Origin: Acidobacteriota bacterium
GTDB lineage: Bacteria > Acidobacteriota > Terriglobia > Terriglobales > Acidobacteriaceae
Direction of reading: 5' to 3'
NCBI GenBank assembly: GCA_021798235.1
Contig: JAJZMO010000218.1
Coordinates: forward strand, 1 to 5,755
Length of the DNA stretch: 5,755 nt
Position 1 is the stretch's first letter; every line of letters begins with the position of its first letter. The notes below the pieces were generated by a model. It saw nothing but the letters and a program-made list of their open reading frames with translations, had not been told where the DNA came from and ran no database searches. Made by a program: the position numbers and the translations under genes. Of the stretch, positions 1-5,755 are shown in pieces.

Positions 1-2
1 TG

Positions 3-65
3 TTGCTGGCGCGTGCCGCCGCACCCACGCGCATCGCCTTCGCCAGCATTCCCGATTTGTTTTAG
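3..65 (+). CDS. Possible C-terminal end of a convergent gene, cut by the window edge
   Basis: Read on the plus strand from base 3, an open frame of 20 codons ends at TAG (63-65). Its last residues are RIAFASIPDLF, a composition that looks like an ordinary protein end, and its wobble bases are mostly G or C. If real, the gene converges on the amidase and the two stop codons overlap (plus TAG 63-65, minus TAA 64-62). There are too few residues to assign a family. The competing reading is a minus-strand gene starting at ATG 49-47, beginning MLAKAMRVGAAARASN and running off the left edge 12 bases after the amidase stop. The two frames share their wobble position, so codon bias cannot separate them. 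The minus-strand start lacks a well-spaced ribosome binding site (only GGGA touching the ATG), so I slightly prefer the plus-strand reading. Confidence 0.33.
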   Translation: MLARAAAPTRIAFASIPDLF

Positions 66-1483
66 AGCGATGCCAGCGGCGGCGGTTGAAAGCCGAAGTC
101 CTGTTCCAGGGCGGCGGCCACGGCCAGCACCAGCTCATCGGCGTAGGGCTTGCCTGCGAGCTGCACGCCGATGGGCAGGCCCTCAGGCGAACGGCCCACG
201 GGCACCACCGCTGCGGGCATGGCCAGTGTGTTGAACCATTGCGTGTAGCGCATCGCGTCCAGATAGGCGACGCTTTGGCCTTCGACCGTCCAAGAGCGCT
301 CGCCGTGGTGAAAGGCGGGAACCGCGCTGACCGGGCAGAGCAGGATGGGATGCTCTTGCATGGCGACGAGAAATTGACGGCGCAACAAATCGCACTCGGC
401 CCAGGCTTCCAGCAGGGCTTGTGCCGTGAGCGGAGGCTGGCTGCGCGCGATGGAGAGAAAGTCCAGCAGTGTGGGGCTGAGCTGATCTTCATGGCCGCGC
501 AAGTTCGAGTCCAAAAACATTGCGCCCCCCTGCACGAAGAATTTCCACCAGAGCTGCCGCGCTGACTCCAAAGCCTGCGGACGCAAAGGACGCACGCGAA
601 AGCCTTGGCGGGCCAGTGCTGCGGCGGCATCGCGCACAGCCAAGCGCGTCTCTGGCGTGACGGGCAGCAGGCCGTCGTCTTCAAAATACGCGATGGGAAT
701 CTGCCGCAACTCTTCGCGCGTGTAGCGGCGCAGAGAGACCGGCGCGCCGAGTGGATCGGCTGCGTCCACGCCAGCGAGAAGATCGAAGAGCAGCGCAACA
801 TCGCCCACGGTGCGCGCCATAGGGCCGATGGAGCCAAGCGAGGCGAACGGTCCCACGCACGGCAGAATGTGCCCCCAACTGGAGAGTCGCCCCGGCGTGG
901 GTTTTAGCGAGCAGATGCCGGTGCAATGTGCGGGCTGGCGCACGGAGCCGCCACTGTCGCTGCCGAGGCCCGCAGCCGACAGGCCTGTGGCAATCGCCGC
1001 CGCTTCGCCGCCGCTGGAGCCACCTGCGGTGTGTGTGATCTCCCATGGATTTGCAGTGCGCCCATAGAGGCGATTGTCCGTCTCATACGCCATCAAAAAT
1101 TCCGGACAGTTGGTTGTGCCCAGAACCACCGCGCCTGCCTGCCGCAGATGCGCAACCGAAACAGCGTCTTCGCTGGGCGTCTGGCCGCGTTCAAGCTGGC
1201 TGCCATTTTCGCAGCGCATGCCAGCCACGGCGATGGAAGATTTGATGCTGATCGGCAGGCCCAGCAAAGGATGCTGCGCTGTAGCTGCATCCGGCAATGC
1301 CCGCGCGGCTACACGCACGCGTTCGGCGTCAAAGTCCACGAAGGCGTTCAGCGTGGGGTTCAGACGCTCGATGCGCGCAATGTGTTCTTCGGTCAGCTCC
1401 AGCGGAGAGATTTTTTTTGCACGCAACAGCGCCAACTGCTCCACGGCAGAGTGCAGCGCGACGGAATTTGAGCTCGCGCTCAC
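62..1483 (-). CDS. Amidase of the amidase-signature (AS) family
   Basis: This 473-residue protein hydrolyses a carboxamide, or a related ester or amide bond, through the Ser-cisSer-Lys mechanism; the substrate cannot be read from sequence. The catalytic Lys is K81 in GLPISIK. The cis-Ser is S156 in GGSSGGE. The nucleophile is S180 in LGSDSGGSVRQPA, followed by SLKPTPGR (193-199) and GPMART (220-225). The K81-S156 (75) and S156-S180 (24) spacings match those I recall for fatty acid amide hydrolase (K142, S217, S241). The length is normal for a stand-alone AS amidase and there is no signal peptide or membrane segment, so it should be cytoplasmic. It is unlikely to be GatA: the GHILPCVGP stretch and overall form fit general amidases, and no gatB or gatC lies alongside. 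The start is GTG, overlapping the upstream stop as GTGA. The first internal ATG is M89, beyond K81, so a downstream ATG start would lose the catalytic Lys. One oddity is an A8 homopolymer at codons 22-25; another is Ser rather than the common Asp after K81. Confidence 0.93.
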   Translation of the reverse strand: MSASSNSVALHSAVEQLALLRAKKISPLELTEEHIARIERLNPTLNAFVDFDAERVRVAARALPDAATAQHPLLGLPISIKSSIAVAGMRCENGSQLERGQTPSEDAVSVAHLRQAGAVVLGTTNCPEFLMAYETDNRLYGRTANPWEITHTAGGSSGGEAAAIATGLSAAGLGSDSGGSVRQPAHCTGICSLKPTPGRLSSWGHILPCVGPFASLGSIGPMARTVGDVALLFDLLAGVDAADPLGAPVSLRRYTREELRQIPIAYFEDDGLLPVTPETRLAVRDAAAALARQGFRVRPLRPQALESARQLWWKFFVQGGAMFLDSNLRGHEDQLSPTLLDFLSIARSQPPLTAQALLEAWAECDLLRRQFLVAMQEHPILLCPVSAVPAFHHGERSWTVEGQSVAYLDAMRYTQWFNTLAMPAAVVPVGRSPEGLPIGVQLAGKPYADELVLAVAAALEQDFGFQPPPLASL

Positions 1484-4400
1484 GGCTGCTGCGCCTTCGT
1501 ATCTGCGCTGGGCGCAGGCGGATGCTGCACGCTGGGCTGGTAGTCAAAGAGATAGGGCCGTGGATGCTGTCCCGATTCATAGCGGCTGTTCCAGTTGATT
1601 TGATAGCCGGTGCGTTCGGGGGCTGCGGGTGTGCCTTGCGTGCGCGCATACGGATAGTTGCGCATCGCATGATAGGGCAGATCTGTAACGGTGAAGGGGC
1701 TGGCCTCGTAAAAGTCCATGTCTTTCACATAGCCGTTGGCGTAAAAGAAATAATCGCGCGTCCAACCGTGGGGCAGCGCGGGCAGGGTGTCAGCGCGGAA
1801 CTCCAAGTCCATGTCCTCTCCACTGCCGAAGATGACAAAGCGATCATCGACGTGCTGTAAGAGTGGGGTGACATTGCCGTAGCGCGTGTATTGGCCACGC
1901 TGACGCACAAAGGGTCCGGTGCGGCTGATGCGGTTGTAGTTGTAGGTGAGGTCGCCGGGCGAAGCGCCTTCGATCTGCTGCGGATAACCGCGAAAGGCCA
2001 GCGAGGCGGCGTCCAGCGGCAACTCGGTTGTGTGCATCGCGTGCGGATCGTTGGCTTCGTTATCCACCAAAATCTGATCCCAGTAGATTTGCAGATTGGT
2101 GACGATGCGGATGCGCTGTGTCCCCGGCGGCAGCTTGCCGGTAAGGTCGGCCACAATGGTGCGCGGCAACCCGGCTGGGAAACCCATGTCGCGAATCACG
2201 CGCTGCCAGTGGCCATCGGGCATCTGCGCTTCCACATATGGTGGAATCGGATGCAGCCCCGCTTGCCACGCAGCGTACATCGAGCTGGCGGAGAAGTAGT
2301 TGACGTGGCCGTGCAGCAGCAGACGCAGCGGCAGATTCGCAGACCATGGGCCTACGTCCAGCGTGAGCGCATGCAGGTTGGCGAAACCGTCATAATGCAG
2401 CGGCGTAAAGTCGCTGACATATTGATGATCGCGCGCGCGCAGCAGCGGCAGCACGTTGTGGCCCGCGCTATCCCAGGCTCCAGCCAGTGGATGCGCGTGC
2501 GCGCTGAGCAGAATCTCTCCCGAAGCAAACGGTGGCTCACTCAAGAATTTTTCGTCGGCGTTGACGCGCGTGCCCAGCGGATGATCGACGGCGATCAAGC
2601 GCACCTGATCGATGTAGTTGACTTCCTCCATTGGCTCGCCAAAACGCAGACTGAAGCGGCCATCGAAGGCGTGCAACTGGTTGCCATCGATTTTGATCCA
2701 CTCATCGGGGTCGGGGGTGTTGCGCTGCGCGGGAGAGATCCAATGGCCAATAACAGCGGCACCGATAACATCCGAAACAAATTGATACTCCTGTCCATCC
2801 CAAGCGAAGAGTGTGGGGCAGGAGCTGCCACGGCGATCGAGTTCCTTCATCAGCTCAGGCTTGTCCGCAGCCACGGAAATTTCATCCTGAGGCACGCCCG
2901 TCGGCCACAACAGACGCACAATGTCGGCTTGCGTGTTTTGGCCGATGCCAGCGAGAATCTCTGACGGGCCTTGGCCCAGATAGCCGGACGCACCTGCAAC
3001 CTCCCACTTTTGCCAGAGCGTGCCCGCAAAGACTTCGACCTTGGTGCCCAGGGCGGAGGTGTTGTCCGCAGCCCCACGCAGATCAATGCGCAGCGCATGA
3101 TTTTTATTGCCGCCCACATTGCGCAGCAGCAGCGGCGCAGCGTTCTGCTGTCCAACGAGGAGATCGGCTGCTCCATCCTGGTCCAAATCGGCGGCGATCA
3201 ATGTGCGCGGTGCATGGAGTTGGATTGGATCCAAATGGATGGCTTTCGTAACGTCGGCAAATCCTGCTGCACCGAGATTGCGCAACACACGCAACTGCGG
3301 ACCGTGTTCTGTGTTTACCAGCACGGCCAGATCCACCCATCCATCATTGTCGATGTCGATGGGCGTCAAACCCCAGCCTTCCGTGGCATCGTGAATCGGC
3401 AGGGGCACGCGTTCAAAGCGCTTGCCATCCACATTGCGCCAGAGCGTGATGCCGGGCGCCCCGGCGTGAGTAACGGCCACATCCATCCAACCATCTTTGT
3501 TGAAGTCAAAGATGGCGATGCCGCGCGTCGGCGGAAGATTTTCTCCGGTGAAAAGTGGCTGCGAGGGAAAGACGCCATCGCGTGGATTCCGATACAGCGT
3601 GGGTGCGGGCGCATCTCCCGTGGTCAACAGATCGACGGCACGATCATTGTTGATGTCGGACAGCACAACGCCGTGCGTGGGCTGTACGCCGCCAAGGCCG
3701 GTCTGCGGTGTCCATTCGGTGAAGGTGCCATCGCCGTTGTTGCGCCAGAGCACGTTGTTCGTGCCATTTTTCTGGCTGGCGGTGCCGGTTACCAACAGGT
3801 CGAGATCGCCGTCATGGTCATAGTCGACAAAGGTCAGCGCGGAGGGGTGATTGCGTGGGGCCAAGCCAGAGGCCTGCGTCACGTCGGCAAATGTATCCTT
3901 GCCGAGATTTTTGTAGAGCGCGACGTGATCCGTGAAGGCGATGGCCAGATCGTCCAAACCGTCATGGTTGTAATCGCCGACGGCGCAGGCAACGGCAGTG
4001 CCGCTGGCGTTCAGGCCGGTCTGTGCTGCATCGAGGAGCGTCAGATTTCCGCGGCCATCATTTTTGTACATGCGAATCGGCTGCGCACCAGAGCCAAGCG
4101 CGACGACATCCATCGCACCTGGCTGTTGCAGATCGATCATGCACAGTGCTCCCGTCGGGGAGAAATTTCGCTCCACCACTCCGGGCTGCGGCTGCGCAGT
4201 GAATGTGACGGGGATCATCGCGGGCGCAGATTCATCTCCATTGTGAATGCTTTGCACCAGTGCAAAGTGGCCCGACTCCCCATAGGTTCCAGAAAAGGGT
4301 GCGGAAATCTTTTTCTCGGTCAGTTCATGGAAGCGACCCAGGTGCTCGTGCGCCTCCGCTCGCTTGCCTTGGTGTTCCAGCGCTGAGGCCAAGCCGTACT

Positions 4401-4971
4401 CCGCTGAGGCATCGTTGGCGTTCCGATGCAGAGCGGCTTCGAATTGCTCTTCTGCGCCGGAGTAATTGCCCAACTGTAATTGCGCGCGTCCACTCATGTA
4501 ACGAGCATCCGCATCGTTGGGAGCGAGCGTGGCCGCACGCGCCAGTTCTTCAGCAGCCTGCGCAGTTTTGCCTGTGCGAAGATCCAGCAGGCCCAGGCAA
4601 TACCATGCGCGGGGATTGTTGGCATCGCCGGTGATGGCCTGGTGCAGCGCAGCAGCAGAGGCATCCTCTTTGCCGGCGTAGAGCAGCGCGATGCCATCAT
4701 TCACCTGTGCCGTTATCAATGAAGGATCGGCTTGCAGTGCAGCGGCGAACTCTTGCGCGGCATCGTCGTAACGTTGTTGGTTCATGCGCGCGGTGCCCAG
4801 ATTATTCAGCCGGATTGCCTCAGCACGCGCGGCTGGGGGCGTGGATGCTGCTGCTGCGCAGTGTGCAGCCGCCAAGAGTCCCGCGAGAAAAATCCCATGC
4901 GCCGCAAGGGAAGCAAAATTACGGGGGGCTGCGCCGAGACGCAAAGCCTTCTTATGGAAGGGATGTTGCAT
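1480..4971 (-). CDS. Large secreted TPR / FG-GAP (VCBS) propeller / ASPIC-UnbV protein with long C-terminal extension
   Basis: This 1163-residue exported protein has no established biochemical function. Order of parts: basic N-terminus and hydrophobic core (about 1-42, signal peptide; C38 is preceded by His, so it is not a good lipobox); five TPRs (51-219); a linker; a VCBS/FG-GAP region (about 276-620) with Dx[DN]xDG-type loops at D333, D383, D439, D489, D539 and D595; an ASPIC/UnbV domain (about 622-710, with LLWPTGV at 687-693); and an extension (715-1163) with CPTLFAWDGQEYQF, PDPDEW, MGFPAGLPRT and RDYFFYANGYVKD. The start is ATG 4971, because AGGAG sits 6 bases before it. A TTG at 4998 would add nine residues but lacks such a site. 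The gene overlaps the aminotransferase by 20 bases and the amidase by 4. TPRs on an exported protein suggest protein-protein contacts, and the loops suggest calcium binding. From memory, the same architecture including the C-terminal motifs recurs in acidobacterial proteins annotated as CRTAC1 or FG-GAP family. The domain calls are firm; any role is not. Confidence 0.92.
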   Translation of the reverse strand: MQHPFHKKALRLGAAPRNFASLAAHGIFLAGLLAAAHCAAAASTPPAARAEAIRLNNLGTARMNQQRYDDAAQEFAAALQADPSLITAQVNDGIALLYAGKEDASAAALHQAITGDANNPRAWYCLGLLDLRTGKTAQAAEELARAATLAPNDADARYMSGRAQLQLGNYSGAEEQFEAALHRNANDASAEYGLASALEHQGKRAEAHEHLGRFHELTEKKISAPFSGTYGESGHFALVQSIHNGDESAPAMIPVTFTAQPQPGVVERNFSPTGALCMIDLQQPGAMDVVALGSGAQPIRMYKNDGRGNLTLLDAAQTGLNASGTAVACAVGDYNHDGLDDLAIAFTDHVALYKNLGKDTFADVTQASGLAPRNHPSALTFVDYDHDGDLDLLVTGTASQKNGTNNVLWRNNGDGTFTEWTPQTGLGGVQPTHGVVLSDINNDRAVDLLTTGDAPAPTLYRNPRDGVFPSQPLFTGENLPPTRGIAIFDFNKDGWMDVAVTHAGAPGITLWRNVDGKRFERVPLPIHDATEGWGLTPIDIDNDGWVDLAVLVNTEHGPQLRVLRNLGAAGFADVTKAIHLDPIQLHAPRTLIAADLDQDGAADLLVGQQNAAPLLLRNVGGNKNHALRIDLRGAADNTSALGTKVEVFAGTLWQKWEVAGASGYLGQGPSEILAGIGQNTQADIVRLLWPTGVPQDEISVAADKPELMKELDRRGSSCPTLFAWDGQEYQFVSDVIGAAVIGHWISPAQRNTPDPDEWIKIDGNQLHAFDGRFSLRFGEPMEEVNYIDQVRLIAVDHPLGTRVNADEKFLSEPPFASGEILLSAHAHPLAGAWDSAGHNVLPLLRARDHQYVSDFTPLHYDGFANLHALTLDVGPWSANLPLRLLLHGHVNYFSASSMYAAWQAGLHPIPPYVEAQMPDGHWQRVIRDMGFPAGLPRTIVADLTGKLPPGTQRIRIVTNLQIYWDQILVDNEANDPHAMHTTELPLDAASLAFRGYPQQIEGASPGDLTYNYNRISRTGPFVRQRGQYTRYGNVTPLLQHVDDRFVIFGSGEDMDLEFRADTLPALPHGWTRDYFFYANGYVKDMDFYEASPFTVTDLPYHAMRNYPYARTQGTPAAPERTGYQINWNSRYESGQHPRPYLFDYQPSVQHPPAPSADTKAQQP
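1483..2829 (-). other. C-terminal extension of about 450 residues, no named domain recognised
   Basis: Residues 715-1163 lie beyond ASPIC/UnbV. They show alternating polar and hydrophobic segments that look mostly beta, with many Trp, Tyr and Phe residues and conserved-looking blocks: CPTLFAWDGQEYQFVSDV near 718, PDPDEWIKIDG near 753, EVNYIDQVRLIAVDHP near 783, MGFPAGLPRT near 929, NLQIYWDQI near 959, DDRFVIFGSGEDMDLEF near 1042 and RDYFFYANGYVKDMDF near 1072. The last 15 or so residues are Pro/Ala/Gln-rich and probably disordered. Similar blocks occur, as I recall, in acidobacterial relatives, so this is a family module and not a chance fusion. No catalytic motif is recognised. Confidence 0.7.
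1494..1498 (-). promoter_or_regulatory. Probable ribosome binding site of the amidase gene
   Basis: GAAGG lies 10 bases before the GTG start at 1483, inside the last codons of the upstream gene. The match is modest and the spacing slightly long. With the GTGA stop/start overlap, translation probably depends partly on ribosomes terminating on the upstream gene. Confidence 0.4.
2842..3108 (-). other. ASPIC/UnbV domain coding segment
   Basis: Residues 622-710 follow the last propeller strand directly, as is usual for this domain. Recognisable points are an N-terminal NHALRIDLRG strand, the LGTKVEVFAG strand, GYLGQGPSEILAGIG and the closing LLWPTGVPQDE. The canonical HFGLG-like segment reads ILAGIG here. 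The domain's molecular role is not established; it is known mainly as the C-terminal partner of FG-GAP repeats. Confidence 0.85.
3112..4146 (-). repeat. FG-GAP/VCBS repeats, probable seven-bladed beta-propeller
   Basis: Residues 276-620 hold six calcium-loop motifs beginning at D333 (DYNHDG), D383 (DYDHDG), D439 (DINNDR), D489 (DFNKDG), D539 (DIDNDG) and D595 (DLDQDG), spaced 50, 56, 50, 50 and 56 residues. A degenerate copy precedes them at 280 (DLQQPGAMDVV). Each is followed about 18-27 residues later by a strand of the type L(Y/W)(K/R)N, as in LYKN, LWRN, LYRN and VLRN. Seven units of this length fit an integrin-alpha-like propeller. The blade count is my inference. Confidence 0.85.
4315..4821 (-). 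repeat. Five tandem TPR units
   Basis: Residues 51-219 divide into five units of about 34 residues, beginning near 51, 86, 120, 154 and 189. They show the usual small-residue helix pattern, for example LGTARMNQQRYDDAAQEF and YGLASALEHQGKRAEA, with Pro or Asn-Asp at several unit ends. TPRs form a superhelix that binds peptides or proteins. The units are diverged from one another, so this is an old expansion and not a DNA-level tandem repeat. Confidence 0.88.
4846..4971 (-). other. Signal peptide coding segment of the TPR/VCBS/ASPIC protein
   Basis: Residues 1-19 carry K7, K8, R11 and R17. Residues 20-42 form an Ala/Leu-rich hydrophobic core around GIFLAGLLAAA. An Ala-rich stretch before S43 offers several A-X-A cleavage sites for signal peptidase I, about residues 40-45. 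There is no twin-arginine pair and no usable lipobox, so Sec export and release to the periplasm or beyond is the best reading. The exact cleavage site is uncertain. Confidence 0.8.
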
Positions 4972-5755
4972 GCAATTCTCCTGTGGAGTGAGCGGCAAAA
5001 GTGGCCAACGTTGTGCGCAGGGCAGAGGCTACAGCATCGATTTGCACCTGTGCGAGGTTGGTAAAAAAGGGCAGCGCCAAGGTGCGCGCAGCCTGGAATT
5101 CGGTGACGGGGAGCGATTGGAGATGCCGCCACTCCGCATAGCAAGGTTGTTGGTGAATGGGGGCAAAGTAGCGCCCGCAGGCGATGCCGCGCCTGGCCAT
5201 GGCGACAAGCAGTGCATCGCGGTCGCGCTGGGAAAACTCTGCATGCAGGCGCAGGACGTAGACAAACCAACTCACACGCCGCGTAGGCAGGTTGAGCGGC
5301 GGCAGCAGCCAATGCGCTTGCTCACGCAAGGCCTCGTCATAGGAGCGCGCAACGCGTTCGCGCTGGGCGAGAATGGCATCGAGGCGCTGCATTTGCGCGA
5401 TGCCGAGAGCGCAGGCCAACTCCGAAAGTCGATAGTTGTAGCCCAGCTCCTGATGATCGAACCAATCGCCGCCGCTGCGCCCCTGATTGCGCAGGGCACG
5501 CAGCCGCGCGGCCAGTTGGGCATCGCGTGTGACGATCATGCCGCCTTCGCCGGTGGTGATCTGCTTGTTGGGATAGAAGGCAAAGACGCTGGCATCGCCA
5601 AAGCTGCCGACGCGCTGCCCGGCATACTCCGCACCGAGCGCTTCGCAGGCATCTTCCACCACCAGCAAATTGTGCTTGCGCGCCAGCGCGAGAATTGGCT
5701 CCATCTCCGCAGGAACGCCGAAGGTATGCACGACAAGAATCGCGCGTGTGCGCGG
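4952..5755 (-). CDS. DegT/DnrJ/EryC1/StrS-family PLP-dependent sugar aminotransferase, N-terminus outside the window
   Basis: The 267 C-terminal residues are present; full-length members are about 370-400 residues, so about 110-130 are missing beyond the right edge. The family moves an amino group, usually from glutamate, onto a keto group of a nucleotide-linked sugar for surface polysaccharide or glycoconjugate synthesis in the cytoplasm. Visible landmarks, numbered from the first residue in the window, are VHTFGVPAEM (9-18), VEDACEALGAEY (33-44) with D35 expected to contact the pyridine nitrogen of PLP, FYPNKQITTGEGGM (60-73) with K64 (codon 5564-5566) as the Schiff-base lysine, and GYNYRLSELACALG. 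The reading frame continues upstream to base 5755 without a stop, so the GTG at 5731 is an internal Val and not the start. The exact sugar (4-keto, perosamine- or bacillosamine-like) cannot be fixed. The gene's end overlaps the next gene by 20 bases, which points to co-translation. Confidence 0.92.
   Translation of the reverse strand, partial: PRTRAILVVHTFGVPAEMEPILALARKHNLLVVEDACEALGAEYAGQRVGSFGDASVFAFYPNKQITTGEGGMIVTRDAQLAARLRALRNQGRSGGDWFDHQELGYNYRLSELACALGIAQMQRLDAILAQRERVARSYDEALREQAHWLLPPLNLPTRRVSWFVYVLRLHAEFSQRDRDALLVAMARRGIACGRYFAPIHQQPCYAEWRHLQSLPVTEFQAARTLALPFFTNLAQVQIDAVASALRTTLATFAAHSTGELHATSLP
4978..4982 (-). promoter_or_regulatory. Ribosome binding site that fixes the start of the TPR/VCBS/ASPIC gene
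   Basis: AGGAG lies 6 bases (AATTGC) before ATG 4971. This is a near-ideal Shine-Dalgarno element and spacing. It lies inside the last codons of the aminotransferase gene and downstream of the in-frame TTG at 4998, which argues against the longer start. The signal peptide then begins directly with MQHPFHKK. Confidence 0.85.

Noticed and set aside
926..1471. A plus-strand open frame of 181 codons opposite the amidase
   Set aside because: It lies in codon register opposite the amidase and covers its catalytic motifs, so it is a shadow of conserved coding sequence.
62..1483. Amidase as GatA of the tRNA-dependent amidotransferase
   Set aside because: No gatB or gatC neighbours are present, and the region after the nucleophile (LSSWGHILPCVGP) fits general amidases better than GatA.
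2429..2440. A short GC-alternating run (GCGCGCGCGC)
   Set aside because: It encodes ordinary Arg-Ala-Arg codons in a GC-rich gene and is too short to call a functional repeat.
1891..2964. A 357-codon plus-strand open frame opposite the same gene
   Set aside because: It has the same register and the same explanation: avoidance of TTA, CTA and TCA on the coding strand. No recognisable motif or convincing ribosome binding site is seen.
2971..4386. A 471-codon plus-strand open frame opposite the TPR/VCBS/ASPIC gene
   Set aside because: Its codons are exact reverse complements of the sense codons. Stops could arise there only from sense TTA, CTA or TCA codons, which are rare in this GC-rich gene. 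The minus strand has clear domains and the plus frame shows none.
4858..4860. C38 as a lipoprotein cysteine
   Set aside because: The residues before it are A-A-H. A lipobox needs a small residue such as Gly, Ala or Ser directly before Cys, so lipidation is unlikely.
4972..4998. A longer start (TTG 4998) for the TPR/VCBS/ASPIC protein
   Set aside because: The extra nine residues weaken the signal-peptide form, and no good ribosome binding site precedes the TTG. The ATG at 4971 has AGGAG at ideal spacing.
5729..5731. A GTG start for the aminotransferase inside the window
   Set aside because: The frame stays open to the window edge, the upstream residues (AILV before VHTFG) continue the family pattern, and a start here would remove the N-terminal part of the PLP fold.

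Overview
The window is GC-rich, densely coding bacterial chromosome. Almost all of it is one minus-strand gene cluster, read from the right edge to the left: a sugar-type aminotransferase whose N-terminus lies beyond the window (4952-5755), a very large secreted TPR / beta-propeller / ASPIC-UnbV protein (1480-4971), and an amidase-signature amidase (62-1483). The first two genes overlap by 20 bases. The last two share a GTGA start/stop. The three are therefore almost certainly one transcript with translational coupling. No promoter or terminator is visible, and no gene-free stretch is longer than a few bases. I see no RNA genes, mobile elements, CRISPR arrays or attachment sites.

The source is probably an acidobacterium (Acidobacteriota, Terriglobia-like). 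This is an inference from the GC-rich codon use and from the central protein. Secreted proteins combining TPRs, FG-GAP/VCBS repeats, an ASPIC/UnbV domain and a long conserved C-terminal extension are, as I recall, multiplied in that phylum, with relatives in other soil bacteria. No 16S or other marker is present to confirm it.

The right-hand gene is a DegT/DnrJ/EryC1/StrS-type PLP aminotransferase. It resembles enzymes that aminate nucleotide-linked 4-keto sugars for surface polysaccharide. The central gene encodes an exported protein of 1163 residues: signal peptide, five TPRs, six clear calcium-loop repeats plus one degenerate one (best read as a seven-bladed propeller), ASPIC/UnbV, and about 450 C-terminal residues with no domain name I know. 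The left-hand gene is a cytoplasmic amidase with a complete Lys-Ser-Ser triad and unknown substrate.

At the extreme left, bases 3-65 may be the end of a convergent plus-strand gene whose stop overlaps the amidase stop. A minus-strand gene start at 49 is the alternative. How the three cluster genes cooperate is not evident from sequence. A shared role in making or maintaining a cell-surface glycan or envelope structure is only a hypothesis.
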